Positions 43,835-51,378 of a stretch of DNA of 51,378 bases are shown piece after piece. The notes beneath the pieces were generated by a model that was not told the DNA's origin, did no database searches, and worked only from the letters and a program-made list of their open reading frames with translations. The position numbers and the translations under genes were made by a program. Each line of letters opens with the position of its first letter. Position 1 is the first letter of the stretch. The DNA is taken from NCBI GenBank assembly GCA_964620425.1, contig CAZUGV010000012.1, positions 1 through 51,378 on the forward strand. The letters run 5' to 3'. Origin of the DNA: DASXUG01 sp964620425 (GTDB lineage Bacteria > Pseudomonadota > Gammaproteobacteria > Burkholderiales > Methylophilaceae).

Positions 43835-44445
43835 TAAGCCTTTTCTCCATCATTTTCGGTTTGCCATTGCGCCATGCGCTCCACATAGCGGGCGATTAAA
43901 TCGGCTTCTAAATTCACGCGGCTGCCTATGCCTAAATACTGCAACGTGGTGTGAGATAGCGTATGCGGGATTAAATTCACGCTAAACGTATCTTTTTCGA
44001 TGGTGTTGACGGTGAGGCTGACACCATCCACCGTGATTGAGCCTTTGACCGCGATATAGCAAGAAATATTGTGCGGTGCACGCACGACTAATTGCCAGCA
44101 ATCGCCTAGCTGCTCAAAACGCACCACTTGACCTACGCCATCGACATGGCCGCTCACCAGGTGTCCACCTAAACGGTCTGAATAGCGTAAGGCTTTTTCT
44201 AAGTTGACCGCGCGTTCGCTGTTTAAGCCTGCGGTGCAACTTAACGTCTCTTTTGAAACGTGTGCTTCAAAGTGATGTTTACCTAAATCAATCACGGTTA
44301 AGCACACGCCATTGACAGCAATGCTATCACCGACCACGACATCGGCTAAGTCTAACTCAGCAGTGTGGATGCGAAGTTTGACATCATCCCCAGTAGGGGC
44401 GATGCGCTCAATTTGACCAACGGTTTGTATGATGCCTGTAAACAT
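43834..44445 (-). CDS. ribE: Riboflavin synthase, alpha subunit
   Basis: Dismutes two 6,7-dimethyl-8-ribityllumazine molecules into riboflavin. 203 residues in two lumazine-binding halves: MFTGIIQTVGQIE, NGVCLTV, and GHLVSGHVDGVG, then DGVSLTVN and NLIPHTL. The stop and the ribB start overlap, so the two are one operon. A TAAAAT -10-like hexamer (44457-44452) lies six bases before the ATG, so the transcript may have little or no leader. I saw no FMN riboswitch, and the 60-base gap to lolC has no room for one. Confidence 0.96.
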   Translation of the reverse strand: MFTGIIQTVGQIERIAPTGDDVKLRIHTAELDLADVVVGDSIAVNGVCLTVIDLGKHHFEAHVSKETLSCTAGLNSERAVNLEKALRYSDRLGGHLVSGHVDGVGQVVRFEQLGDCWQLVVRAPHNISCYIAVKGSITVDGVSLTVNTIEKDTFSVNLIPHTLSHTTLQYLGIGSRVNLEADLIARYVERMAQWQTENDGEKA

Positions 44446-44505
44446 AAGATAATTTTAGCAGGTTTAAAGAGAACACAAGTGCTAGAATTACGGTCAATTT
44501 ATTAA

Positions 44506-45780
44506 ATGTTGATTAAATTGTCACTTAAATCTTTACCCTACGAGCTGTTTGTTGGTATGCGCTATACACGTGCTAAACGGCAGAATCACTTTATTTCATT
44601 TATTTCACTGACTAGCATGGTTGGCATTGGGCTGGGTGTGGCAGCGCTTATTGTCGTGTTGTCTGTGATGAATGGTTTTCAGGAAGAGTTGCGTGCACGT
44701 ATCTTGGGCGTGGCCTCGCACGTGCAAATCACGGGTGAAAATAACCAACTAGATCATTGGGAAAACTTATCTGCCAAGGTTGATAAAGCACCGCATGTGC
44801 AGGCGGTAGCACCGTTTATTATGGCGCAGGGGATGCTTTCCAACGGACAGGCGGTGCAGGGAGCAATCGTGCGCGGAGTGTTGCCCTCTACCGAAGTGAA
44901 TGTGTCTGATTTAAGTGCAAAAATGAAGGCAGGTAGTTTAGATAATTTACAAAGTGGTGAATTTGGCATTGTCTTGGGCATGGAGTTGGCGCAATCGCTG
45001 GGCGTGATATTAGGTGATAAAGTGGTGCTGCTCGCCCCGCAAGGTCAGTTTACGCCTACTGGCGTCGTGCCGCGTATTAAGCAATTTACTGTCGTGGGTT
45101 TATTTCAAGTAGGCATGTATGAGTACGATGCAGGGCTGGCCCTGATTCATATTGATGATGCCGCCAAGCTGTATCGCATGAACGATAAGGTATCGGGCGT
45201 GCGTTTGAAGTTGGATGATTTGTTTTTAGCGCCCACCGTCACGCGCGATTTGGCGAATTTACTCAGTTATAGTGGTGCTTATTACTTAACCGATTGGACG
45301 CAAGAACACGCCAATTTCTTTCGCGCTGTGCAGATGGAAAAACGCGTGATGTTTATTATTTTGGCGCTCATTGTTGCTGTGGCAGCGTTTAATATTGTTT
45401 CCACATTGGTGATGGCGGTGACAGATAAGCGTGCTGATATTGCCATTATGCGTACCTTTGGCGCCAGCCCGCGTAGCATCATGTTGATTTTTATGGTGCA
45501 AGGAGCATTGATAGGCGTGATTGGCACTGTCGTTGGCGCACTGATAGGGGTATTGGTAGCCTATAACATTGGCACTATCGTGCCGTTTCTGGAAAGTCTA
45601 CTTCACGTTCAGTTTTTGGCGAAAGATGTGTATTACATTAGCGAGTTGCCCTCGCATTTGTTATGGAGTGATGTGATTACCATCACCATTTTATCTTTTG
45701 TGCTGAGTTTACTCGCCACGCTTTACCCCAGTTGGAAAGCCTCTAAAACCAACCCTGCGGAGGCTTTGCGTTATGAATAA
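44506..45780 (+). CDS. lolC: Lipoprotein-releasing ABC transporter permease LolC/E
   Basis: Inner-membrane permease of the LolCDE transporter, which extracts lipoproteins for delivery to LolA. 424 residues: an N-terminal segment (about 25-50), a large periplasmic MacB-type domain, and three C-terminal membrane segments (about 275-400). The family start ELFVGMRYTRAK and the VMAVTDKRADIAIMRTFGAS and KTNPAEALRYE endings are seen. Only one permease gene is present; betaproteobacteria often encode one or two. It overlaps lolD by 8 bases. Confidence 0.94.
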   Translation: MLIKLSLKSLPYELFVGMRYTRAKRQNHFISFISLTSMVGIGLGVAALIVVLSVMNGFQEELRARILGVASHVQITGENNQLDHWENLSAKVDKAPHVQAVAPFIMAQGMLSNGQAVQGAIVRGVLPSTEVNVSDLSAKMKAGSLDNLQSGEFGIVLGMELAQSLGVILGDKVVLLAPQGQFTPTGVVPRIKQFTVVGLFQVGMYEYDAGLALIHIDDAAKLYRMNDKVSGVRLKLDDLFLAPTVTRDLANLLSYSGAYYLTDWTQEHANFFRAVQMEKRVMFIILALIVAVAAFNIVSTLVMAVTDKRADIAIMRTFGASPRSIMLIFMVQGALIGVIGTVVGALIGVLVAYNIGTIVPFLESLLHVQFLAKDVYYISELPSHLLWSDVITITILSFVLSLLATLYPSWKASKTNPAEALRYE

Positions 45781-46477
45781 CAGCGATTTAAATGCTAATG
45801 CAACGTCAATTTTAGCTTCCCGTGGTTTACGCAAAACCTATGCGGGGCTGGATGTTGCAGTGCTCAACGGGATTGACTTTACCGTTGGCGCGGGTGAACA
45901 AGTGGCGATAGTCGGTACTTCTGGTTCGGGCAAAAGTACCTTGTTGCATTTGCTTGGTGGGTTAGATGCGCCAAGTGCAGGCGAGGTGAGTATATTGGGT
46001 CAACCATTAGCGACCATGAGCGAGACGAAACGCGGTCAATTGCGTAATCAATCGTTAGGCTTTGTCTATCAGTTTCACCATTTGTTGCCAGAATTTACCG
46101 CCGTTGAAAATGTGGCCATGCCTTTGTTGATTCGCCGTATGCCGCGCGAGCAGGCTCTGGCTTTGGCGGCGGAAACTTTGGCAAAAGTTGGCTTACAACA
46201 TCGGCTAGAGCATATGCCGGGTGAGCTTTCTGGTGGGGAACGTCAACGTGCGGCGGTAGCGCGTGCGTTGGTGACGAATCCGCAATGTATTTTGGCAGAT
46301 GAACCCACAGGCAACCTAGATCGCACGACAGCCAATGGGGTGTTTGATTTGCTACTCGCCTTGAATCAAAGCCAAGGGGTGAGCTTGGTGGTAGTGACGC
46401 ATGATTTGGAGTTGGCGGCAAAAATGCAGCGTCAATATCGTCTGCAAGACGGATTGTTGGTCTCAACTCAAGCTTAA
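45773..46477 (+). CDS. lolD: Lipoprotein-releasing ABC transporter ATP-binding protein LolD
   Basis: ATPase subunit driving lipoprotein release. 234 residues with Walker A GTSGSGKSTLLH, the Q loop region FVYQFHHLLPEFTA (LolD-typical), signature LSGGERQRAAVARAL, Walker B CILADEPTGNLD and the switch His in VVTHD. It overlaps lolC and is followed after 6 bases by comEC, so the three form one transcription unit. Confidence 0.97.
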   Translation: MNNSDLNANATSILASRGLRKTYAGLDVAVLNGIDFTVGAGEQVAIVGTSGSGKSTLLHLLGGLDAPSAGEVSILGQPLATMSETKRGQLRNQSLGFVYQFHHLLPEFTAVENVAMPLLIRRMPREQALALAAETLAKVGLQHRLEHMPGELSGGERQRAAVARALVTNPQCILADEPTGNLDRTTANGVFDLLLALNQSQGVSLVVVTHDLELAAKMQRQYRLQDGLLVSTQA

Positions 46478-46483
46478 ACGGGT

Positions 46484-48874
46484 ATGTTATTCGCGCTGAC
46501 TTTCGTTCTCGGTGCGTGGTGTTTGCAACAAATGCCTGAATTGCCCAGTGTTTACTGGGCTTTTTTACTTGTACCCGCTTTATTTATCGCTATACTTTTC
46601 CGTCAGTTACCCATTTTTCGCGTGATCTATTTAGGGCTGTTTGGTCTACTGGCAGGCTACTTCTGGGCATTATTGGTGGCGCAGCATCGTTTGGCAGATG
46701 AGTTGCCCACCGCATGGGAAACCAAAGCGATTCAAATTGAAGGGGTGGTTGCTAGTTTGCCGCAACAGCTAGAGCGTGGCGAGCGCTTTGAGTTTGATGT
46801 GGAAAAAGTATTATCTCCGCAAGACGCTATCCAACGTGTCGTGCCCAAACATATCTCCATTACGCAATATCACAACGATGCATTTGGCGGCAATGTGGCT
46901 AACGAAGTCAAAACCAACCGTTTTCATGCAGGCGAGCGCTGGCGGTTAACCGTGAAATTAAAGCGCCCACATGGCACAGCGAATCCGCATGGGTTTGATT
47001 TTGAAGTATGGGCGTTAGAACGCAATATCCGTGCGGTTGGCAGTATTAAACATGCAGATGAGTTGGTGCAAAACTTTGTATTTCGCCCCAAGTATTTAGT
47101 GGAAGCCGCACGTGAAAAAATTCACACGCGCATGCAGCAAGTGTTGGGCGATAAACCCTACGCTGGCGTGCTGGAGGCACTAGCGATTGGCGATGAAAGC
47201 GGGATTTTGCAACAAGATTGGCAAGTGTTTTTGCGCACAGGGGTGAATCATCTTATGAGCATTTCTGGCTTACACATTACCATGCTGGCGGGTTTGGCGT
47301 ATGGTTTGGTGGCAGCCATTTGGCGCAGAAGTGAGTCTTTGGTTTTGTGCTTACCCACACGTAAAGCGGCAGTAGTGGCAGGGGCGATTATTGCGTTGTT
47401 GTATGCGTTGGTGGCAGGTTTTTCAGTGCCCTCGCAACGTACTTTGTATATGTTAGCGGTAATGGCTTGGGCGGTGTGGAGTGGTCGCCAAATTGCACTG
47501 ACGCGCGTGTTGGCTTACACCTTGTTTATTGTGGTGTTGTTAGACCCTTGGTCAGTTTTGGCAGCAGGGTTTTGGCTTTCATTCGGCGCGGTGGCGATCA
47601 TGGGGTTTGCTTTGGGTGCGCGTTTGGCGCGTCCACATTGGTTGAGCGAGGCGGTGCATACGCAATGGGCGGTTACGCTGGGGTTGATTCCCTTATTGCT
47701 GGTGTTGTTTCAGCAGGTATCAATCATTTCGCCGTTGGCGAATGCAATCGCGATTCCATTAGTGAGTTTGGTTGTAGTGCCGTTGACATTATTAGGCGCG
47801 ATGTTGCCAGTTGATAGTGCGTTGCATCTGGCTCATTGGGTGATGGCATGGTGTATGAAGTTATTGATTTGGATGGCAAGTTTCCCCCTTAGCACTTGGC
47901 AACAACACGCGCCACCCAGCTGGACATTGCCAGTCGCAATTTTAGGTGTTATGTGGACACTCATGCCACGAGGCTTTCCGCTACGTTATTTGGGTTTATT
48001 CGGTTTGTTGCCGATGTTGCTCATCGTGCCTAAACGCCCAGCGCAAGGTGAAATGCACGTTGCGGTGTTAGATGTTGGGCAAGGTCTAGCCGTGGTGGTG
48101 CAAACGCAACATCATGATTTGCTGTACGACACAGGCCCCAAATATTCCAGTCAAAGCGATAGCGGTAGTCGCATTATTGTGCCGTATCTGCGGGGGGAGG
48201 GCATACGTCAGTTGGATGGGTTAGTGGTGAGTCATAATGATGCAGACCACAGCGGTGGCATGGTGTCTGTATTATCGCAAGTGCCTGTCAAATGGCTAGC
48301 ATCATCATTGCCTGATGATGCGCCTGAGCTTACTCAGCAAAAGCATCTCCATTGTTTTGCAGGGCAAAATTGGCTTTGGGATGGCGTACATTTTGAAGTG
48401 CTCCACCCCAGTTTAGAGAGTTATGAAAATACAGCTATTAAAGATAACAACCGTAGTTGTGTGTTACGCATTAGCAATGCATACGGTAGCGTATTGTTAG
48501 CGGGCGATATTGAAAAACAGGCCGAGGCAGAGTTATTGGAAAATGCATCAGATAGCCTAGCAAGCGATATATTAGTCGTGCCGCATCATGGCAGTAAAAC
48601 CTCTTCCACTTTAGATTTTATTGCTGCGGTTAATCCGCAAGTGGCTATTTTTACCATGGGCTATCGCAATCGCTTTGGTCACCCTAAGGCTGATGTGGTG
48701 AACCGCTATCAGCAAGCGCAAAGTCGCTTGTATCGTTCAGACCAAGATGGCGCAATACTGATTGATTTTACTGCTAAAAATACTTCCACGAACCCTAAAA
48801 TTCAGCATCATTACGCCATGCAGATTTCTCCTTGGCGTCGCACAAGTCCACATTACTGGTATGCAGAAAAATAA
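46484..48874 (+). CDS. comEC: DNA internalisation-related competence protein ComEC/Rec2
   Basis: Membrane channel for single-stranded DNA uptake in natural transformation. 796 residues: N-terminal membrane segments and a DUF4131 soluble part, the competence domain of multiple membrane helices (about 225-515, with GVNHLMSISGLHITMLAG), and a C-terminal metallo-beta-lactamase-like domain beginning VAVLDVGQGLAVVV, with SHNDADHSGG and LVVPHHGSKTSS. The length is normal. Its location right after lolD is common in betaproteobacteria. Other competence genes are not in the window. Confidence 0.95.
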   Translation: MLFALTFVLGAWCLQQMPELPSVYWAFLLVPALFIAILFRQLPIFRVIYLGLFGLLAGYFWALLVAQHRLADELPTAWETKAIQIEGVVASLPQQLERGERFEFDVEKVLSPQDAIQRVVPKHISITQYHNDAFGGNVANEVKTNRFHAGERWRLTVKLKRPHGTANPHGFDFEVWALERNIRAVGSIKHADELVQNFVFRPKYLVEAAREKIHTRMQQVLGDKPYAGVLEALAIGDESGILQQDWQVFLRTGVNHLMSISGLHITMLAGLAYGLVAAIWRRSESLVLCLPTRKAAVVAGAIIALLYALVAGFSVPSQRTLYMLAVMAWAVWSGRQIALTRVLAYTLFIVVLLDPWSVLAAGFWLSFGAVAIMGFALGARLARPHWLSEAVHTQWAVTLGLIPLLLVLFQQVSIISPLANAIAIPLVSLVVVPLTLLGAMLPVDSALHLAHWVMAWCMKLLIWMASFPLSTWQQHAPPSWTLPVAILGVMWTLMPRGFPLRYLGLFGLLPMLLIVPKRPAQGEMHVAVLDVGQGLAVVVQTQHHDLLYDTGPKYSSQSDSGSRIIVPYLRGEGIRQLDGLVVSHNDADHSGGMVSVLSQVPVKWLASSLPDDAPELTQQKHLHCFAGQNWLWDGVHFEVLHPSLESYENTAIKDNNRSCVLRISNAYGSVLLAGDIEKQAEAELLENASDSLASDILVVPHHGSKTSSTLDFIAAVNPQVAIFTMGYRNRFGHPKADVVNRYQQAQSRLYRSDQDGAILIDFTAKNTSTNPKIQHHYAMQISPWRRTSPHYWYAEK

Positions 48875-48930
48875 ACTTTCTCGCAGTCTGTAAAGTTTCA
48901 CAATTTAATGCCGAAACATATCTTGAGAGC

Positions 48931-49019
48931 GGTGCTTAACCAGCACTAAGAAGATCTATGCGTTCGGCCAACCGCCGAACATCAATTGATGACGAAACTT
49001 TTAGATAGACGGGGGAAGG
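48931..49019 (+). promoter_or_regulatory. Structured leader before the divergent GAPDH gene
   Basis: Three dyads in 60 bases: GTGCT/AGCAC (48932-48936, 48942-48946, loop TAACC), GTTCGGC/GCCGAAC (48962-48968, 48974-48980, loop CAACC), and the palindrome CATCAATTGATG (48980-48991). The ribosome site GGGGGAAGG (49011-49019) follows. Both hairpin loops present AACC, complementary to the GGTT at 49018-49021. This suggests a regulated leader. It is not a riboswitch class that I recognise. Confidence 0.4.
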
Positions 49020-49022
49020 TTT

Positions 49023-50141
49023 ATGCAACCTTTAAAAGTTGGTATTGCAGGGCTAGGCAGAATAGGGCGAGGCGTAATACGCGCAAATCACAATAAATTA
49101 ATGGATGGTCGATTCGATATTCGCGTGATTTGCGATGTGATGCCGATAGAGCAACTAGCCTATTTGTTAGCGCACGATACCACTTATGGTAAACCTCCAT
49201 ATAATGTTGATTGCACAGACAACGAAATTGTCATTGGCAATAAAAAAATTCGGTATGAACAAGTAGATCGTCGTCGTAGCCAAAGTGAGGAATATTACGA
49301 TGCCATACAAGCGTATGCGCTAGATGTGCTAGTGGATTCTACAGGCACTGCGAGTATTGAAGACTTACGTTTGATGTTGGATCACAAGGTCGCGCGCAAA
49401 ATTCTGTGTACCAATAATATTAAAGGTGCAGATATTAGCTTGGTGTACGGTGTGAACGAAGATGCATACGACCCTACGATACACCAAGTGGTCACTTCTA
49501 GTACCTGTACAGGCAATGCATTTGCGCCAATTGCATATATACTCAATGAGCATTTTGGTATCGTGCATGGTCGTGTGGTGACGATACACCCCTTGCTTTC
49601 AGATCAGCGTGTGTTAGATGGTTTTCATCCAACTGCCCAGCTTGGCAGAGCCTGCGCCGCTTCAATTATTCCCACTACCACTGGCGTCGGGGCGTCAGCG
49701 GTGATGGTTATTCCTGAGTTGGAAGGCAAGCTAGATTGCTTATCTTATCGAGTGCCTACGGAAATTGTATCAGTCATTGATGTTTCTGCTACCCTCGCTA
49801 AAAAAACCACTTTAGATGAGTGTATTGAGCTATTTGAACACTATGCCAAAACAGGCATGGCAGGTATTATCCAATGTGATTATGGTGCATGGGGACAGCA
49901 GCGTGCCAGTATTGATTACTTAGGTTCAGAATACTCATCAGTGTTATTGATGAAACAACTGAGTTTACAAAACGGTTGCCAAATTGGTTTAGCGTTAATG
50001 CATGATAACGAAATGGCTTATTGCTGTCGGGTGCTGGATATTCTTGGCGTGATGAGTCGGGCACAACAAATTCAAAACAAAAGTTACTTAACTCCTAAGC
50101 TCGAAACTGCAAGGCCGTATGTATTCGAGGTATTAAGTTAA
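49023..50141 (+). CDS. Divergent glyceraldehyde-3-phosphate dehydrogenase family protein
   Basis: 372 residues, longer than the usual 330-340. The Rossmann motif GLGRIGRGV is at residues 10-18. The catalytic Cys (Cys162) is kept but in TSSTCTGN, where ordinary GAPDH has SNASCTTN. The base His189 lies in TIHPLLSDQ, replacing the TVHxYTxDQ motif. SYRVPTEIVSVID is close to the family FRVPTxxVSVVD, while the late WYDNE box reads MHDNE. It is thus a dehydrogenase-like GAPDH relative that may act on another phosphorylated aldehyde. No other glycolytic gene is next to it. A strong GGGGGAAGG ribosome site precedes the ATG. Confidence 0.8.
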   Translation: MQPLKVGIAGLGRIGRGVIRANHNKLMDGRFDIRVICDVMPIEQLAYLLAHDTTYGKPPYNVDCTDNEIVIGNKKIRYEQVDRRRSQSEEYYDAIQAYALDVLVDSTGTASIEDLRLMLDHKVARKILCTNNIKGADISLVYGVNEDAYDPTIHQVVTSSTCTGNAFAPIAYILNEHFGIVHGRVVTIHPLLSDQRVLDGFHPTAQLGRACAASIIPTTTGVGASAVMVIPELEGKLDCLSYRVPTEIVSVIDVSATLAKKTTLDECIELFEHYAKTGMAGIIQCDYGAWGQQRASIDYLGSEYSSVLLMKQLSLQNGCQIGLALMHDNEMAYCCRVLDILGVMSRAQQIQNKSYLTPKLETARPYVFEVLS

Positions 50142-50507
50142 CACCATTTAATTAAGCTTTAGTGAGTACGTATCGTCATTCGATTGCCCCCATTTAAAAG
50201 TAAATGGGAGACGTTTCTCTTGGCGATTACTGGCATATTATCTTTGATATTTTTCTAATCAAAACCTTCAGATGGCTCTGCAAACGCTAGTGATTTCAAT
50301 GGATCAGCCAGAGAAACAGACCCAACTAATTGTACTGATGCGAAGGCTTAGGCTAACTTCTCATTCACGTTTCAATATAGAATTGATTAGTTTCACCTAA
50401 CTTAATTTATTTGCATTCATAAATGTTGGGTAACTTGTTTACCCACGCGGTGGAGTAGGTAAATTCCTTTAAGCGTGCGCAGAGTCTGCCCACCCCACTT
50501 TGCTGGA
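50142..50507. other. 366-bp intergenic region after the GAPDH gene
   Basis: It contains the hairpin CCCATTTA-AAAG-TAAATGGG (50189-50208), which may be a weak terminator of the GAPDH gene without a T run. It also holds one copy of a 35-base element (50347-50383) that recurs past the PEP-CTERM gene. No ORF. Confidence 0.5.
50347..50383 (+). repeat. Copy 1 of a diverged direct repeat flanking the PEP-CTERM gene
   Basis: The segment from CTTAGGCTAACTTC to TTTCAATATAGAAT matches 51324-51358 (CTTAGGCTGACTTC ... TTTCAAGATAAAAT) with about 80% identity and a short gap, in the same orientation. Confidence 0.5.
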
Positions 50508-51209
50508 CTATTTCTTGCGCATTCTAAAAACCATTACGCCTAAACCAGCAAGCAACATCGCGTAGCTTTCAGGTTCTGGAACAGAAGAAATTGAATTTAT
50601 ACGCAAATTTCGACCAATAGCAGTTAAGTAGTCATGCGAAGTAAAAAAGCCATCTGTTGTGAATTTTAAAAAACTTAACGATAGTTGAGTTAAATCAAAA
50701 AAAGATGCATCTGGGGGATTAAGTGGCAGGGCAGTAGAGTCTAAAGCTTTGCCAGAGCTATCTTTGTATATTAATTGGATGTCACCGAAGATTAAATCTC
50801 CAAAGTTTGTCGTTTCGCTATCAGGGCTAGCAAAAGCCAAACTAAAGTTATCTCCTAAAAATTCTACGTTTGAATTAAAATTGTTGTATATATAGAAAAC
50901 TCCATTTTTAGAAGGGTCATTGCTATTAAAGTTATGTGACCCAATTGAGATAGATAATGATTTAACCGCATTTAAATGACTGCAATTATAAGCAGAGCTG
51001 TCATCAGCTTCACAACCAATACGCTCCTCCACAATCATTGTTCCAGAAATAACATCCCCCATAGAAAAATAAGGTTGTAAGTCTTGATTAATTAGATCTA
51101 GATTTCCTGTAATTGACCAAGTTGAAGTTGCTGCATGTAAATTACCAACGAATAATAAAGTCAATGAAAGTAAAAGGTTAATAATATGAAATTTCTTTTG
51201 CGAGTTCAT
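50508..51209 (-). CDS. PEP-CTERM sorting domain protein
   Basis: 233 residues from ATG 51209, with GGAG nine bases upstream. A signal peptide ends at NLHAA/TS. The middle is a beta-rich domain of unknown role with a single cysteine pair (about 75-85). The end is a textbook PEP-CTERM tail: SVPEPESYAMLLAGLGVMVFRMRKK in two parts, namely the VPEPES motif, a hydrophobic helix and a basic end. Such proteins are exported and cut by exosortase, often in organisms with exopolysaccharide loci. The gene is more AT-rich than its neighbours and stands alone between the two copies of a short repeat. Confidence 0.88.
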   Translation of the reverse strand: MNSQKKFHIINLLLSLTLLFVGNLHAATSTWSITGNLDLINQDLQPYFSMGDVISGTMIVEERIGCEADDSSAYNCSHLNAVKSLSISIGSHNFNSNDPSKNGVFYIYNNFNSNVEFLGDNFSLAFASPDSETTNFGDLIFGDIQLIYKDSSGKALDSTALPLNPPDASFFDLTQLSLSFLKFTTDGFFTSHDYLTAIGRNLRINSISSVPEPESYAMLLAGLGVMVFRMRKK

Positions 51210-51323
51210 TTCAAATCTCCGATGTTTTAACATAAGAACTAACTATATGTTTTATCTATTACGGATTTATGAACTACCTAGTTTCTTTCTTAAGTCAATG
51301 AGATCAGACCTGAACCCGCAAAC

Positions 51324-51358
51324 CTTAGGCTGACTTCATGCGCGTTTCAAGATAAAAT
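51324..51358 (+). repeat. Copy 2 of the diverged direct repeat flanking the PEP-CTERM gene
   Basis: Matches 50347-50383 in the same orientation. Preceding bases (CTGAACCCGCAAAC versus CTGATGCGAAGG) also show weaker similarity. Confidence 0.5.
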
Positions 51359-51378
51359 CCACCCCTAATCTTTCCTCA

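Noticed and set aside
43464..43985. Long plus-strand open frame opposite ribB and ribE
   Set aside because: It spans the junction of two real minus-strand genes and has no conserved features.
42557..44505. FMN riboswitch for the riboflavin genes
   Set aside because: The gap before ribE is only 60 bases and has none of the conserved FMN-element helices. The spacer after ribB is downstream of the operon.
46095..46466. Minus-strand open frame opposite lolD
   Set aside because: It is antisense to the ABC signature and Walker B region of lolD. Pro/His-rich composition is typical of a shadow.
1..51378. Insertion sequences, prophage or integrase genes
   Set aside because: No transposase, integrase or phage structural motif was seen in any of the open frames. 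The Gcr-family gene is not a credible recombinase.

Overview
The window looks like chromosomal DNA of a betaproteobacterium, most likely a methylotroph of the Methylophilaceae (Methylotenera/Methylophilus type). This placement is inferred from gene order and protein character, not from a search. Pointers are the lepA-lepB-DUF4845-rnc-era block, the pcnB-folK-dNK-panB-panC block, pyrR-pyrB beside an inactive dihydroorotase homologue, a RibB with a degenerate GTP cyclohydrolase domain, a PEP-CTERM protein and moderate GC. I see no prophage, insertion sequence, CRISPR array or rRNA. Most of it is ordinary housekeeping DNA, with a few accessory stretches.

Layout. 1-222: the end of tRNA-Gly(GCC), its terminator and tRNA-Cys(GCA). 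360-4985 (minus): lepA, lepB, DUF4845, rnc, era (translation, secretion, RNA processing). 5449-7293: a TolC-type outer-membrane factor fused to an OmpA peptidoglycan-binding domain. 7473-11256: kup, an M48 lipoprotein protease and dapD. 11328-16251: a Lap-type adhesion-control locus, with lapD and lapG on the minus strand and a second TolC-type protein diverging from them. 16455-16540: tRNA-Leu(UAA). 16875-20564: a lipoprotein phosphoesterase convergent with a TonB-dependent receptor. 20752-23496: a 'Gcr' membrane protein and an orphan secreted protein. 23655-28717: darP, pmbA, mlaA, phr and a small unknown gene. 28790-32005: rlmH, rsfS, panD and a DUF4153 membrane protein. 32028-36395 (minus): pcnB, folK, deoxynucleoside kinase, panB, panC. 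36662-40432 (minus): yqgE, ruvX, pyrR, pyrB, pyrC-like. 40730-42556: a secreted seven-repeat RCC1 propeller with a C-terminal sorting tail. 42731-44445 (minus): ribE and ribB. 44506-48874: lolC, lolD, comEC. 49023-50141: a divergent GAPDH. 50508-51209 (minus): a PEP-CTERM protein.

How the genes work together. LapG is a periplasmic calcium-dependent cysteine protease and LapD is the inner-membrane c-di-GMP receptor that sequesters it. Together they decide whether a large adhesin stays in the outer membrane. The two TolC paralogues nearby (one with an OmpA domain, one with an NTF2-like tail) are natural candidates for the adhesin's outer-membrane export channel. The adhesin and its ABC/MFP partners are not in the window. 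panB, panC and panD supply pantothenate from three nearby places. pyrR-pyrB-pyrC' supplies pyrimidines. lolCD and mlaA serve outer-membrane lipid and lipoprotein traffic.

The items most worth a second look are the Lap locus with its two differently tailed TolC proteins, rnc without an ATG/GTG/TTG start, the homogenised seven-blade RCC1 protein with an unusual sorting tail, and the divergent GAPDH behind a structured leader. Start codons were chosen by eye from Shine-Dalgarno spacing and family N-termini.
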